The notes: generated from the letters alone by a model not told the origin. Numbered from the stretch's first letter, positions 32,416 through 42,212 are shown. The stretch is DNA of 64,000 bases from Lactonifactor longoviformis DSM 17459 (GCF_900129135.1 NZ_FQVI01000019.1:1-64000); one strand, 5' to 3'. A program made the numbers and translations.

Positions 32416-32469
32416 ATGACAACAACACTATTTTGTCGCTTTTCAATGACAAATCTGACTATTTGTCAT
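32416..32469. promoter_or_regulatory. two tandem palindromes, probable TetR operators
   Basis: Two 24-bp elements with ATGACAA at the left and TTTGTC at the right lie at 32416-32439 and 32446-32469, 30 bp apart. The second is a perfect dyad (ATGACAAAT, 6 bp, ATTTGTCAT) and overlaps the TetR stop codon. On the minus strand a possible promoter (GCGACA, 18 bp, TATAAA) lies across them. Confidence 0.6.
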
Positions 32470-33041
32470 GTATGGCTATATAGTTCCCGAATCATCTCAT
32501 CCAGGGGCTCTGCCACCAGCATAGTATACGCCTGGGCAACCTCCTGCGTCGTTACCTCCCACTCTGTCTTAATCCACCGTATTATTACAAAAGAACTGAC
32601 CGCCGCGTAATACTCTGCTATAGAATCCGGCGTGAGAAGACGGTTGGCCATATGCTTTCCCTTCATTTTACTCTCCAGCACCCTTTTCATAATGTCCCGG
32701 AATGCCTGGAAAATTATATCCTGAAATGAATTCTGTCCCTGAATCCGTACGGCTTTTCTGTAAAAGTCAAGATCCATCTCCATTCGCCTCAGCATCAGAC
32801 GGACTGCCTCTTCCATCATATTGCTCTCAATCAGGGCTTCTGCCGGCTGTATTATTTCCTCTGTAAAAATCCACTCTAAAAGGTCATACTTATCCTTAAA
32901 GTGATTATAGAAGGTAGGCCGCATCAGACCTGCTTCCTCTGTGATATCCCGGATTGTAATCTTCTCAAAAGGCATCTTAAGAATCAGCTTCTTCAGACTG
33001 TACCCCAACGCCTCTTCTGTTGTATTTCCCTTCTGGCCCAT
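32466..33041 (-). CDS. TetR-family regulator
   Basis: A 191-aa regulator. The N-terminal helix-turn-helix is at 10-55 (MPFEKITIRDITEEAGLMRPTFYNHFKDKYDLLEWIF in overlapping pieces), followed by a helical ligand domain. This is the DhaS/YxbF-like layout of short Clostridial TetR proteins. It reads toward the MntP-like and radical SAM genes and probably controls them from the paired palindromes at its 3' end. The ligand is unknown. Confidence 0.88.
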   Translation of the reverse strand: MGQKGNTTEEALGYSLKKLILKMPFEKITIRDITEEAGLMRPTFYNHFKDKYDLLEWIFTEEIIQPAEALIESNMMEEAVRLMLRRMEMDLDFYRKAVRIQGQNSFQDIIFQAFRDIMKRVLESKMKGKHMANRLLTPDSIAEYYAAVSSFVIIRWIKTEWEVTTQEVAQAYTMLVAEPLDEMIRELYSHT

Positions 33042-33160
33042 AATACCCCCGCTCTGTGGTATGCTGTCATTCTGTCCTATCTATGGATATTATACAATAT
33101 CATGCCAGAAATTCAATACAAATCGTAAGCCGGCCAAAAGGCCCTTTATAATAACGGCTG

Positions 33161-34639
33161 TCACGGGGCATCGATTACCGTACCGTCCATGGCATTGATG
33201 ATCAAAAGGGCCTGAGCCGCACTGTGAAAGCCTGCCTGGGATAAAAGATACTCCCCCTCCTCCGGATACACAGTCTCCATACTCCCGTAAAAGATCCATG
33301 CGGGGACCAGTCTGCCCTCCTGGCCATCCGCGTCCTCCGCAGTTCTTACATACCCGAGTTTTATCTGCTGCACCTGCGCAGAGGCTTGAATGTTCTGTTC
33401 CTGATAGCTTTTATATTTCTCTCCTATCATACGCTGAAATACCTCAGCTATCTCCTGGAAGGGCAGAAGATAAACTGCCTCACCGGCTCCTGCCTCAACA
33501 ACATAAGGATTTTTAATCAAGACCCGCCGCAGGCCGTCATCGGTGTAGAGGATGGAAATCTCCTCCGGCTGCCAGATCTTCTGATTGGCAGAGCTCCCCT
33601 CCCCCAATCCGATCCCTCCTTCGCTCTTCCTGTCTTCTCTCAAAGTCAGGGAGGTTGCATATTTGCCCGCTTCCCGGTAATACAGGAGCGGGATCTGGTC
33701 AATTTCCCTGGTATAGTGAAGGACGAGGCCGGTTTCTGCGTCTTTCTCCTCAAAATAAGGGCTGGCCGCTTTCTGATACTCCAATTGCGCCAGGGCAAAG
33801 CCTTCATAGCCCAGCTGTTCCAGAAGGGCATTGCCCTCCCCAATGATTGTCTCAGACGGAGTTTCCATGGAAAAATCCCCCTCCTGATCAGAGACCCTGG
33901 ACTCCGTAAAGTACTCGGCACACCTGGCTGTCCTGTCATAAAATCCTATCTTTTGAAGCACCTCACCCTCATCGTTGACTGTTACCATTTGAAATTCATA
34001 TTCCTTATCCCCTATGGTGACATATCCCTCCAGGCTCGCCCCGTCTGCAGGTTCCGGTATCTCGATGGGAACCTCCTTCATCTCCACAGATGCCGGTGCC
34101 TTCTCGCCTCTCTTGCGGTACGCTTCTATCTCGCTGTCCAGACGCTCCCTCACCCCGGAATCCGCTTTGTCTCTCAACGCCTCCAGCTGCCGGATATATC
34201 GCTCACACTCCTCTTTGGTCATCTCTCCCGCCTGTTTTTCATCCTGATACTGCATCAGCGGCTGTCCCTGAAAGAGCACCCCTGTGACCCTGTCCAGATC
34301 CTCCTGACTGATATCTCCTGATTTTACAGGTCTTATCTCCATCTTCTCAGCTTCCGGCACCCAGATATCCGCATCCGCCTCAACCCGAAACATCCCCTCA
34401 TTTGTCTCAAAAGAAGTCTGATACCTCTCCGGGGCCTGTACCTGCCCTTTTACTGTAGATACATTCTCCCCCTTTTCCTCCGCGGTGTTTTGGCTTTGGG
34501 CACCTCCCTGCACCTCATTTTGTTTTTTCTCTGTAACCGTCATCTGACTGGTAGTCTGATAACATCCCAGAAGCCCTGTCACAAGAACTCCCGCACACGC
34601 GGCTCCCGCAAGAAACTTATTTATACATCTGCTGCTCAT
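33161..34639 (-). CDS. lipoprotein linked to a two-component system (DUF6034-like)
   Basis: A 492-aa exported protein with lipobox LLGC (Cys26) and a Gln/Thr/Glu-rich linker, then a large extracytoplasmic domain. AAAGGAGGAAGTGT precedes the ATG. It is the third gene of a response regulator, kinase, lipoprotein operon, starting 50 bases after the kinase. The layout recalls Clostridial lipoproteins labelled DUF6034; that label is from memory and unverified. It could be the sensed or regulated surface component. No enzyme motif seen. Confidence 0.75.
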   Translation of the reverse strand: MSSRCINKFLAGAACAGVLVTGLLGCYQTTSQMTVTEKKQNEVQGGAQSQNTAEEKGENVSTVKGQVQAPERYQTSFETNEGMFRVEADADIWVPEAEKMEIRPVKSGDISQEDLDRVTGVLFQGQPLMQYQDEKQAGEMTKEECERYIRQLEALRDKADSGVRERLDSEIEAYRKRGEKAPASVEMKEVPIEIPEPADGASLEGYVTIGDKEYEFQMVTVNDEGEVLQKIGFYDRTARCAEYFTESRVSDQEGDFSMETPSETIIGEGNALLEQLGYEGFALAQLEYQKAASPYFEEKDAETGLVLHYTREIDQIPLLYYREAGKYATSLTLREDRKSEGGIGLGEGSSANQKIWQPEEISILYTDDGLRRVLIKNPYVVEAGAGEAVYLLPFQEIAEVFQRMIGEKYKSYQEQNIQASAQVQQIKLGYVRTAEDADGQEGRLVPAWIFYGSMETVYPEEGEYLLSQAGFHSAAQALLIINAMDGTVIDAP

Positions 34640-34689
34640 ACACTTCCTCCTTTCTCATCCCAGCATACCAGCAAGAACATTCAAAGTAT

Positions 34690-36102
34690 TCAGGAAGTTG
34701 TAAATAAATTGTAAGCGTCTGTAAAAAGAATACGGGCTACCGTGCCGCAGCCGGGAGAGCTCTCGATTTCAAGGCTGGCCTTGTGGATATGGGCAATTTC
34801 TTTGCACAGGGCAAGCCCCAGTCCAATCCCGCCCTCTTTTTTAGTTCTCGCCTTGTCAACCATATAGAAAGCCTCTGTTACCTTTGAAACCTCGTCCGGG
34901 GGGATTCCCCTCCCCTCATCGATCACCTCGATCTTGTGATCCTTTGCCTCCATCCAGATACTGCCTCCCGGCCTGGAAGCTTTGATGGCATTATCCACAA
35001 GGTTTACCAGCAGGCTTTCCATGAGATCGCTGTCCATGGGGATCTTCTCCATCCGGCAGTCCATGGAAAACTGTATCTCCTTCTCCCGGAGGTGTTCCTT
35101 CTCCACATGGGCAACCCTTTGAAACAATTCCTCCACAGAGCCAAGAGTCAGATGAATCGTATCATTTACATAAAGTCCGGTGAGGCTCATCATCTTGCCG
35201 GACAGCCGTTCCAGGCGGCAGCATTCCTGGTAAATATAGGAGAGGGCCTTCTCTCTCTGCGCCTCCTGCAGCTTTACATGGAGCAGCGTATCCGCATACC
35301 CCATGATGGAGGTCATGGGCGTCTTTAATTCGTGGGTCAGACTCCCCAAAAGCATCTTCTGTTTTTCTGTAATCTCCTGCAGCTGGGTAATCTGTGTTTC
35401 CACCTGCTCCGCCATCTGATTAAAAGCCTCTCCCACCACCTGAATCTCATCCCGGGAAGTTACGGGGACCCGCTCCTGGTACTGCCCCCGGCTGATGGCC
35501 AGGGATGCTTTCTCCAGATTGTACAGAGGCCTCAGGGCAAGCCGGGTCAGAATGCCAATGCCGGCTGCTGCCAGAAATGATACCAGCAGATAAACGCCTC
35601 CGAACAGCACCGCCTGCTTTTCAATCCCTGTAAAAACCTGGGTAATATCCTTTGCCGTCAGAATATACGTTTCCTCCATTCCCTCCACGGGCCTGGCCAT
35701 TAGGAGAATGTACCTGTGATTCAGCTTTTGAATCTCATAATCCGGATGATTGCTGTCCCAGGGGCTAAGCTTGTCCAGAATCCCTGTATCAGACACCTGA
35801 AACTCTGTGAGATTTATCACAGGCTCCCTATTTTGTATCAGAGCATAATCCTTCCCGCAGCACTTCCTGAACTGAAAGTCCAGAAAAGATGCTTTTACCG
35901 TACCGCTCATTTCCAGGAGTTCATTGGATTTGCAGAACTGTTCAAAGGCGTATCCCACGCCCTCCATCTGCTTTCCCTCATTAAACACTCTCTGCCCGAT
36001 GCTGTAGCCGCCCATCCGGACAATGGTAAAGCTCCCGCAGATCCCCAGAGCCAGCAGAAGTATGCCTGTAGTTAGTATGGATATCTTTTTCCAAAGCTTC
36101 AT
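34690..36102 (-). CDS. HAMP-domain sensor histidine kinase
   Basis: A 470-aa membrane kinase. TM1 is at about 7-28, an extracytoplasmic sensor follows, TM2 is at about 160-185, then HAMP (RPLYNLEKASLAISRG), HisKA with the acceptor His in SLTHELKTPMTS, N-box NLVDNAIKAS, and nucleotide loops DEGRGIPP and GGIGLGLALC. All catalytic motifs are intact. Its ATG overlaps the regulator stop (ATGA). It is the partner of the OmpR-type regulator; the signal is unknown. Confidence 0.93.
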   Translation of the reverse strand: MKLWKKISILTTGILLLALGICGSFTIVRMGGYSIGQRVFNEGKQMEGVGYAFEQFCKSNELLEMSGTVKASFLDFQFRKCCGKDYALIQNREPVINLTEFQVSDTGILDKLSPWDSNHPDYEIQKLNHRYILLMARPVEGMEETYILTAKDITQVFTGIEKQAVLFGGVYLLVSFLAAAGIGILTRLALRPLYNLEKASLAISRGQYQERVPVTSRDEIQVVGEAFNQMAEQVETQITQLQEITEKQKMLLGSLTHELKTPMTSIMGYADTLLHVKLQEAQREKALSYIYQECCRLERLSGKMMSLTGLYVNDTIHLTLGSVEELFQRVAHVEKEHLREKEIQFSMDCRMEKIPMDSDLMESLLVNLVDNAIKASRPGGSIWMEAKDHKIEVIDEGRGIPPDEVSKVTEAFYMVDKARTKKEGGIGLGLALCKEIAHIHKASLEIESSPGCGTVARILFTDAYNLFTTS

Positions 36103-36764
36103 TCACTATCCTCCAGGCGGTATCCCAGCTTGGGAATGGTCTTTATCTGGTCCTTCAGACCCAGTTTCTTTCTCAGCTGGCCCACGTGTACATCCACAGT
36201 CCGGGTCTCCCCCATATAGTCACTGCCCCACACCTGCAGCAGCAGCTGCTCTCTGGTAAACGCCACATTCTTATTCTTTACCAGCAGCAAAAGCAGATCA
36301 TACTCCATGGGTTTCAGGATGACACACTCCCCGTCTTTTCTTACCTGATGGCTGTCCAGGTTAATTTCAATCCCTCCGAAGCTTAGTACCTCCTTCTGCC
36401 GTCCGGTCCTCTCCAGGACCTTTTCTATCCGCACCAAAAGCTCCAGCACCTCAAAGGGCTTTACAATATAATCCTCAGCCCCCTCCCGAAGGCCTTTTAC
36501 TTTAGAAGCAACATCTGACATAGCCGTAAGGTATATGACTGGAATTGCCCTTTTTTTAAAGCATTCCATTAACTCAAATCCATTCCGGCCGGGCAGCATA
36601 ATATCCACAAGGGCCAGATCCAGCTCCTTCTCATTCCACAGTGCCTGCTCCGCGGCGTCTCCTTCGTAAACCGGGAGAGTCTCATATCCGGCCACCTCCA
36701 GGTTCATACAGATCAAATCTGAGATTGCTTTTTCATCTTCCACAACCAGAATCCTGTTTTTCAT
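36099..36764 (-). CDS. OmpR/PhoB-family response regulator
   Basis: A 221-aa regulator. Receiver domain with phospho-acceptor Asp54 (LVDIMLPGRNG) and Lys in VKPFEVLELL, then a winged helix C-terminal domain ending VDVHVGQLRKKLGLKDQI. ATG 36764 is chosen with GGAG nine bases before it; an upstream in-frame ATG lacks a site. First gene of the operon with the HAMP kinase and the lipoprotein, which it probably regulates. Confidence 0.93.
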   Translation of the reverse strand: MKNRILVVEDEKAISDLICMNLEVAGYETLPVYEGDAAEQALWNEKELDLALVDIMLPGRNGFELMECFKKRAIPVIYLTAMSDVASKVKGLREGAEDYIVKPFEVLELLVRIEKVLERTGRQKEVLSFGGIEINLDSHQVRKDGECVILKPMEYDLLLLLVKNKNVAFTREQLLLQVWGSDYMGETRTVDVHVGQLRKKLGLKDQIKTIPKLGYRLEDSE

Positions 36765-36856
36765 CTCTGTCTCTCCTCTGTTTTTCAAGTTAAGGCTATT
36801 TTACCACAGAGAGGAAGATAAAAAATACAACAAAATGTAAACAGAGAGGTTCCTCA

Positions 36857-38176
36857 CTATCCGTAGACTCTGGCAATCTCCTCCCGCATAATTTCTACCC
36901 ACCGAACGGCATTCTTCGGCTGATTTCCAAGTGTATTATTGTCTTTCATTATAAATTCACAGATCCCGCCTCTTGTCTCCTCCACCGCTCTTCTGCAGTC
37001 TCTTCTCACCACATCCTCATTCATAACAGGCATCGCAAGGGGGGTGGGCATAGGTTTTACAGAGGCAATATAGTCTTTTCCCAGATATTCCGGCACTTTT
37101 GACCAGTCTGCCCATGGGGAAACCGACACCCTTCTAAGGTTGGGCAGCTGCTTCACATAACTCCACCGGGGATCAAAAGGCTCACAGCACCCATAACAGG
37201 TAAGGGCAAACCTTTCCAGTATTTTTTTGTGTCTGGGCAGGATAAACTCCCCATACAATTCCGGGTTCATAGAAACCGTCTCCTGGCTGTCACAGAACCC
37301 CCACATGTCCTGTGTCGTCACCGTCTGCCCCTCTTCCACCCGGGGAATCTCATCTGTAAACCCGAATCCGCCGCTTCCCACATAGGTTCCCTCCGTATTC
37401 TGGGCCAATAAGCCGCCTTTTTCCAAATCATCCAGCATCTGCAGCTTCCCTTCACACAGAAGATCCAGCATACGTTCGGCCCATTCAGGCTCTGCTATAA
37501 AATCACACATGAAATCTTCCATCCCCCTAAGATTTACATAATCCCAGCAAAGTCCCAGGGTCCACCACCAGGTATTTTTTCTGCGGACTTTTAAAATACC
37601 ATCAAAAATCTCATGCGCCAGATTCATCACCCGGTCGGATTCCGTCCAGTCGATGGTGTATCTTGGGTGATGCAGTTTTTGGAAGTCGCGCTCATACTCC
37701 TCAATCGCCTGCTTGACAATATAGCTGCCGCCATTTTCACCCCCGATTTTTTCCAGCGGAACTCCCCATCCGGAATCCCAATAGCTGTAGGGAACATCAA
37801 AATACGGTTCTATCACTTTGTCGTCCCTCATTTTTTCTGCCCAGAAAATCTGCTTTCTCAGCGCCATCTCCCAAACTCTTGCCAGGGGTTCCCGGCACTG
37901 CAGCGTAGAGGCCGGTATGCACTCATTCCATCCGTTTTCCGGATCGATAAACACAACCGGCCGATCCGTTTTCAGATCATTGTGCAGCCTCCACAGCTCT
38001 TTCTTCTCCTTCATATCCGGCCGTTCAGAGATTTCTGCCACCTGACCGGCCAGCCTCCTTAGAATTTCTTTTTCATCCTCTGTAAATAAAAAGGTAGTAC
38101 CCATTGCCTTTAGTTCCGGATAACCGGCTGCTGTCTGCTCTGTAGCCGGATCTCTTTTATGTTCTAATAATCCCAT
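36857..38176 (-). CDS. diverged URO-D-like protein with CYGCCEP motif
   Basis: A 439-aa cytosolic protein related to the URO-D/cobalamin methyltransferase superfamily but longer and distant. The expected metal site reads CYGCCEPFD (327-335) in place of HxCG, followed by LPNLRRVSVSPWADW. GGAGAGGACGTTA precedes the ATG. It is the last gene of the operon that runs RbsA, RbsC, binding protein, YesM kinase, YesN regulator, this gene. It may act on the compound imported by that system, perhaps a methylated or glycosylated one. The reaction is unknown. Confidence 0.7.
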   Translation of the reverse strand: MGLLEHKRDPATEQTAAGYPELKAMGTTFLFTEDEKEILRRLAGQVAEISERPDMKEKKELWRLHNDLKTDRPVVFIDPENGWNECIPASTLQCREPLARVWEMALRKQIFWAEKMRDDKVIEPYFDVPYSYWDSGWGVPLEKIGGENGGSYIVKQAIEEYERDFQKLHHPRYTIDWTESDRVMNLAHEIFDGILKVRRKNTWWWTLGLCWDYVNLRGMEDFMCDFIAEPEWAERMLDLLCEGKLQMLDDLEKGGLLAQNTEGTYVGSGGFGFTDEIPRVEEGQTVTTQDMWGFCDSQETVSMNPELYGEFILPRHKKILERFALTCYGCCEPFDPRWSYVKQLPNLRRVSVSPWADWSKVPEYLGKDYIASVKPMPTPLAMPVMNEDVVRRDCRRAVEETRGGICEFIMKDNNTLGNQPKNAVRWVEIMREEIARVYG

Positions 38177-38188
38177 TAACGTCCTCTC

Positions 38189-39385
38189 CTATCTTTCTCT
38201 GCTCTGCCTGTAGTCCGTGGGAGACACATCCAGTATCTTTTTAAATGCCGCGCAGAAATAATGCTGAGACTTGTACCCCACCTTCTCTGCCACCTCATAT
38301 ATCCGCAAATCTGTCTGCTCCAGCAGCACAAGCGCCCTCTGCATACGTATCTTAGTCAGATAATCTATCAGCGTTGTCCCCATCTCTGCCCGGAATAAAC
38401 GGCTGAGATATGCCGGGCTTACACCGCACCATTCTGCAGTCTGCTGGGCGGAGACATCCGAATCACTGAAGTTTTCCTCAAGAAACTTCCTGGCCTGCAA
38501 TACAAGACCTGACAAATGCTTCCTGTCCTCTTCTTCCCAGCCCTGATAAATCAGAAACATAGATTCAGGGCCTCCGGCTCTGGCCACCCTGGTCTGCAGC
38601 TGCGTTTTCATACAGTCATTCACCACAGCCTTAAGCTCTGCATCTGCTGCATACATCTGGTTTTCATCCTTCATATCCAGAAATAGAAACAATCGATCAA
38701 AGGCATCGAAAAAGGTATACACAGTCCCATAGTATCCCAGCACCTCCTCCGAGATATTCCGCAGTACAAACTGCCAGAGCTGCCTGTCCCAATCTTTTTG
38801 GATAAATAAGTCATCCGTGCCGGACGGAGTTATTCTCCACAGACACAAATCTCCGGAAAAACTGATTTCATGGAAGGAAAGGGCCTCCCTGATTTCCTCT
38901 GCATCCAGGGCACCCATCAGAATCTGGTTGAGCACTCGTTCCCGTAAAAGGGGAAGATGCTCCTTCAGCATTTTCTCCGCCTGCCTCATGTGCACATTTT
39001 TATTTCTGCGCTCTGTTATTACAGCCTTTGCCCTGTCTATAATATCTTTCAGCTGTTCTTCATTTACCGGTTTCAGAATATAGTCAAAAACCCCCATCCG
39101 CACTGCCTGCCTGGCATATTCAAATTCATCATATCCTGTAATAATGATACAGATGGTATCCGGATGCTCCTCATATATTTTTTGAATCAGATCCAGCCCA
39201 TTCAAAAGCGGCATACAGATATCAATGAGACAGATATCCGGCTGTTTGGCACATACTTCCTGAATGGCACATTCCCCGTTAGGCGCAGAACCGCATATTT
39301 CCATTCCCATCTCTTCCCATGGCAGCGCCTCTGCAAGTCCCCGCCTGATCTTTGGTTCGTCATCTGCTATTAAAACTTTCAGCAT
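38189..39385 (-). CDS. AraC-type response regulator, YesN type
   Basis: A 398-aa regulator. Receiver domain with Asp55 (LIDICMPLLNG) and IADDEP acidic pair, a short linker domain, and a C-terminal AraC helix-turn-helix (WCGVSPAYLSRLFRAEMG, then VAEKVGYKSQHYFCAAFKK). ATG 39385 has AGGAGGACTGAGT before it and lies two bases past the kinase stop, so the two are co-translated. It probably controls the importer genes that precede it in the same operon. Confidence 0.93.
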   Translation of the reverse strand: MLKVLIADDEPKIRRGLAEALPWEEMGMEICGSAPNGECAIQEVCAKQPDICLIDICMPLLNGLDLIQKIYEEHPDTICIIITGYDEFEYARQAVRMGVFDYILKPVNEEQLKDIIDRAKAVITERRNKNVHMRQAEKMLKEHLPLLRERVLNQILMGALDAEEIREALSFHEISFSGDLCLWRITPSGTDDLFIQKDWDRQLWQFVLRNISEEVLGYYGTVYTFFDAFDRLFLFLDMKDENQMYAADAELKAVVNDCMKTQLQTRVARAGGPESMFLIYQGWEEEDRKHLSGLVLQARKFLEENFSDSDVSAQQTAEWCGVSPAYLSRLFRAEMGTTLIDYLTKIRMQRALVLLEQTDLRIYEVAEKVGYKSQHYFCAAFKKILDVSPTDYRQSRER

Positions 39386-39387
39386 AC

Positions 39388-41106
39388 TCAGTCCTCCTGT
39401 ATTACCGGGTGGCATATTAGTGCAGTTGTCCCTCCGTTTGGTTCACTTTCCAGATATAGTCCATAGGGTTTACCATAATTCAGTACAATCCTCTGATGTA
39501 CATTCACCACTCCGTATGCACCGTTTGACTCCGGTTTAAAATGCTCCAGCAGGCCCCGAACCTGCTCCAGCTTTTCCTCTGCCATTCCTAACCCATTGTC
39601 CTCAACCGCCATAAAAATCTGGTCTTGTTCCCGCCATACATGAATAGTAATCTTTCCCGCCGCCCCGCTCTCTTTAATGCCATGGTAAATGGAATTTTCC
39701 ACTAAAGGCTGCAGGATCAGTTTCTGTACTTTCAGCTCTTCACAGTTTTTAGCCACATGAATCTCATAGGAGATCATCTCCTCATACCGCACCTTTTGTA
39801 TCTGCAGATAGCTTGTCACATGCTGTATTTCCTGTGCCACTGTTATGATTTCCCTGCCCTTTGACAGCGAGATGCGGAATAAGGTGGATAACGCATCTAT
39901 AGTTTCCACAATATCTGCAGCGTGGTATGACTTTGCCATCCAATGAATCGTATCCAGCGTATTGTATAGAAAGTGAGGCTTAATATTAGCCTGCAAAGCT
40001 TCCATCTCTGCCTTGCGTTTTGCTTTCTGCTCTGTATATACTTGCTTTACATAGTTATTCAGCTGCTGAATCATGACATTAAAGCCATACCCCAGCTCCG
40101 TGATTTCCTCCGGTGCTCTCTCATCAAAATGGACGGTCAGATCGCCGTCCTCCGCCTTTTTCATCAATGCCCTGAGCGTTTGGATTGGCCTGACAATAGA
40201 CCCTCCCACCTGAATGGACACCACAGCCATTATCAGGGTAATCACAAACAGCATTACCGCCAGGAGACTTTTCAGTGTATTAATCTGTCCCAAATATTCT
40301 GTCATAGGAACAACTCCGATAATCTGCCAGTGGTTTCTCTGGTTATACACCTCTACCTGGATATTATCTTTCTTAAATTGAGGAATAATGCCTACCACAG
40401 GGGAGTAGACCGTTTTTCCCTCTTTGTTAAGGATATAAACGTAAGACCCATTGCGGCTTAAGATATTGGACATAGATCTCTCCAGCACCTGACTGTACAT
40501 CTCTACGCTTACCGCTCCTATATATTCTCCCCTGCTGTTAAACATGCCCCGGCACACGATTAGCATCTCAGAGTTCCTGGGTTCCATCTCCTGGTAAATC
40601 TGTTCATTGGCCCTGAAATTAAGCACATGGGCTGTTTTCTGTTCCCGGCTGCACAGCTGGTACCATGGCTGCGCTTCCGCCTCTGCATAAATCAGCTCCT
40701 CCTGATCCGTAGAGTACTGAAAACCGTTCTCATAGGAGATAACCACACGGGCCACCTGCTCCACACTTGTGCGGTAATAATTAAGCAGCCGGTACATTTT
40801 TTCTTTTCTTTCAGAATCACCGTTATAACTGCCTATGTCCTGAATTTCTCCGATTTCCTGTATCTGTCTGTCTCTGGAAATAAAGTAGGCCAGGCTGTCA
40901 TAAGACTTAAACTGCTGATCGATATTATAGTTGATCAGATCCAGCGAATCCTTCGCATTATTCGCTGCCAGGTCCATGATGCTCTTTTTATACGCTGCCT
41001 GCATGGTCAGAGACAAGATGACAATAGGAACCAGAATGATCCCGACAAAATACACCATAAGCCGGGTACTGATACTGTTTTTTCTCACTTTTTTTCCTAT
41101 TATCAT
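39388..41106 (-). CDS. sensor histidine kinase, YesM type
   Basis: A 572-aa membrane kinase. TM1 at about 15-37, Cache-like extracytoplasmic region, TM2 at about 275-298, HAMP, acceptor motif KPHFLYNTLDTIHW, N-box PLVENSIYHG and nucleotide loop DNGLGM. Unlike the kinase at 7929, the Asp of the loop is intact. GGAGAGGCAGACAG precedes the ATG. It shares an operon with the ribose-type importer whose sugar it probably senses, perhaps through the binding protein. Confidence 0.93.
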   Translation of the reverse strand: MIIGKKVRKNSISTRLMVYFVGIILVPIVILSLTMQAAYKKSIMDLAANNAKDSLDLINYNIDQQFKSYDSLAYFISRDRQIQEIGEIQDIGSYNGDSERKEKMYRLLNYYRTSVEQVARVVISYENGFQYSTDQEELIYAEAEAQPWYQLCSREQKTAHVLNFRANEQIYQEMEPRNSEMLIVCRGMFNSRGEYIGAVSVEMYSQVLERSMSNILSRNGSYVYILNKEGKTVYSPVVGIIPQFKKDNIQVEVYNQRNHWQIIGVVPMTEYLGQINTLKSLLAVMLFVITLIMAVVSIQVGGSIVRPIQTLRALMKKAEDGDLTVHFDERAPEEITELGYGFNVMIQQLNNYVKQVYTEQKAKRKAEMEALQANIKPHFLYNTLDTIHWMAKSYHAADIVETIDALSTLFRISLSKGREIITVAQEIQHVTSYLQIQKVRYEEMISYEIHVAKNCEELKVQKLILQPLVENSIYHGIKESGAAGKITIHVWREQDQIFMAVEDNGLGMAEEKLEQVRGLLEHFKPESNGAYGVVNVHQRIVLNYGKPYGLYLESEPNGGTTALICHPVIQED

Positions 41107-41123
41107 CTGTCTGCCTCTCCTGC

Positions 41124-41154
41124 AAAGGTCTGCCGGATTCTGCAGACCTTTTTT
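41124..41154 (-). terminator. hairpin after the sugar-binding protein gene
   Basis: AAAGGTCTGC (41124-41133) and GCAGACCTTT (41142-41151) pair perfectly around an 8-nt loop. On the minus strand the T run is short (three), while an A run precedes the stem, so termination there is likely partial. It separates the abundant binding protein from the kinase gene. Confidence 0.55.
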
Positions 41155-41159
41155 CTTTT

Positions 41160-42155
41160 CTATCTATAGTTATCTACACTGTCTGCACGCACGCCTTCAT
41201 AGGGAATATAGTAATTATTCTCCAGGGTTTCTCCGCCTGCGGCTTTAATCGCTACATCCACACATTCACTGCCCTGCTTCTCTGCATTCTGGAAGACCGT
41301 ACCTGACATGGTTCCCTTTTCCACCGCATCCAAGGCCTCTCCCTGAGCATCAATGCCATATACCTTAATCTTGCCTGTCATCCCTTTTTCCTCAATTGCC
41401 ATCACGGCGCCCAGTGCCATAGCATCGTTCTGGGCTACCACGGCATCAATCTCTTTTCCGGAGGAAAGCCAGTTTTCCATGAGAGACATTCCGTCTTCTC
41501 TGGACCAGTTGGCGGTTTGTTCCGCAACAATCTCGATGTCCGTTCCCTCAATTGTCTTCTTCAGACCGTCATAACGGCCAATCTGTGCATCATGCCCCAT
41601 CTGGCCAAACATAACAACTATATTTCCCTTTCCCTGCAGATCCTCTACTACCATTTCTGCCTGGATCTCTCCGGATTCTACGGCGTCAGAGCCTACATAA
41701 GTGCTGGCCTGATCCTGGTTTGAGGTGGTGGAAATCAAAGTGATAATAGGGATCCCTGCCTCCTTTGCCGCCGTCACAGCAGGTGCACAGCCATCCGCTG
41801 ATATGGGGTTCATAACAATCACGTCTACCTTCTGGGCAATAAAGTTTTCTACCTGTCCCACCTGTTTTTCTGCATTCATCTGGCCATCAGCCACCTGGAT
41901 ATTGACACCTGCCTCTTCTGCCCTTTTCTTAAATGCGTCGCTCAGCCGAACAATATATTCGTCCGACAGTCCCTGGAACGTTACCCCTATGGTAATCTCT
42001 TCTTTCCCGGAGTCATCTGCGCTCTCCTCAGACGCTTTTTCTTCTGTTCCCGTTTTTTCTTCCTCTTTGCTCTCTTTTGCCGTATCACCGCAGCCCGCAA
42101 GACCTGCTGCCAGCATTGTGAGTACTAACATCTTTGCCATCCATTTTCTTCTCAT
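41160..42155 (-). CDS. ribose-type ABC sugar-binding lipoprotein
   Basis: A 331-aa periplasmic-binding-protein-like lipoprotein (RbsB/family 2) with lipobox LAGC (Cys22) and an acidic Glu/Lys linker. Typical motifs are DVIVMNPISADGCAPAV, VVAQNDAMALGAV and VYGIDAQGEAL. The second in-frame ATG (42155) is used because GGAGGT lies seven bases before it. It follows the permease, an order reversed from E. coli rbs. Substrate: a sugar or related compound, not identified. Confidence 0.92.
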   Translation of the reverse strand: MRRKWMAKMLVLTMLAAGLAGCGDTAKESKEEEKTGTEEKASEESADDSGKEEITIGVTFQGLSDEYIVRLSDAFKKRAEEAGVNIQVADGQMNAEKQVGQVENFIAQKVDVIVMNPISADGCAPAVTAAKEAGIPIITLISTTSNQDQASTYVGSDAVESGEIQAEMVVEDLQGKGNIVVMFGQMGHDAQIGRYDGLKKTIEGTDIEIVAEQTANWSREDGMSLMENWLSSGKEIDAVVAQNDAMALGAVMAIEEKGMTGKIKVYGIDAQGEALDAVEKGTMSGTVFQNAEKQGSECVDVAIKAAGGETLENNYYIPYEGVRADSVDNYR

Positions 42156-42212
42156 TTTCATACCTCCATTTTATATGATTATTTCCCTTTGTGGAATACA
42201 AAGTTCTTTCCA

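Noticed and set aside
33130-33160. Hairpin GGCC-TTTT-GGCC after the lipoprotein gene as a terminator
   Set aside because: Stem of only four to five pairs and no T run after it on the minus strand.
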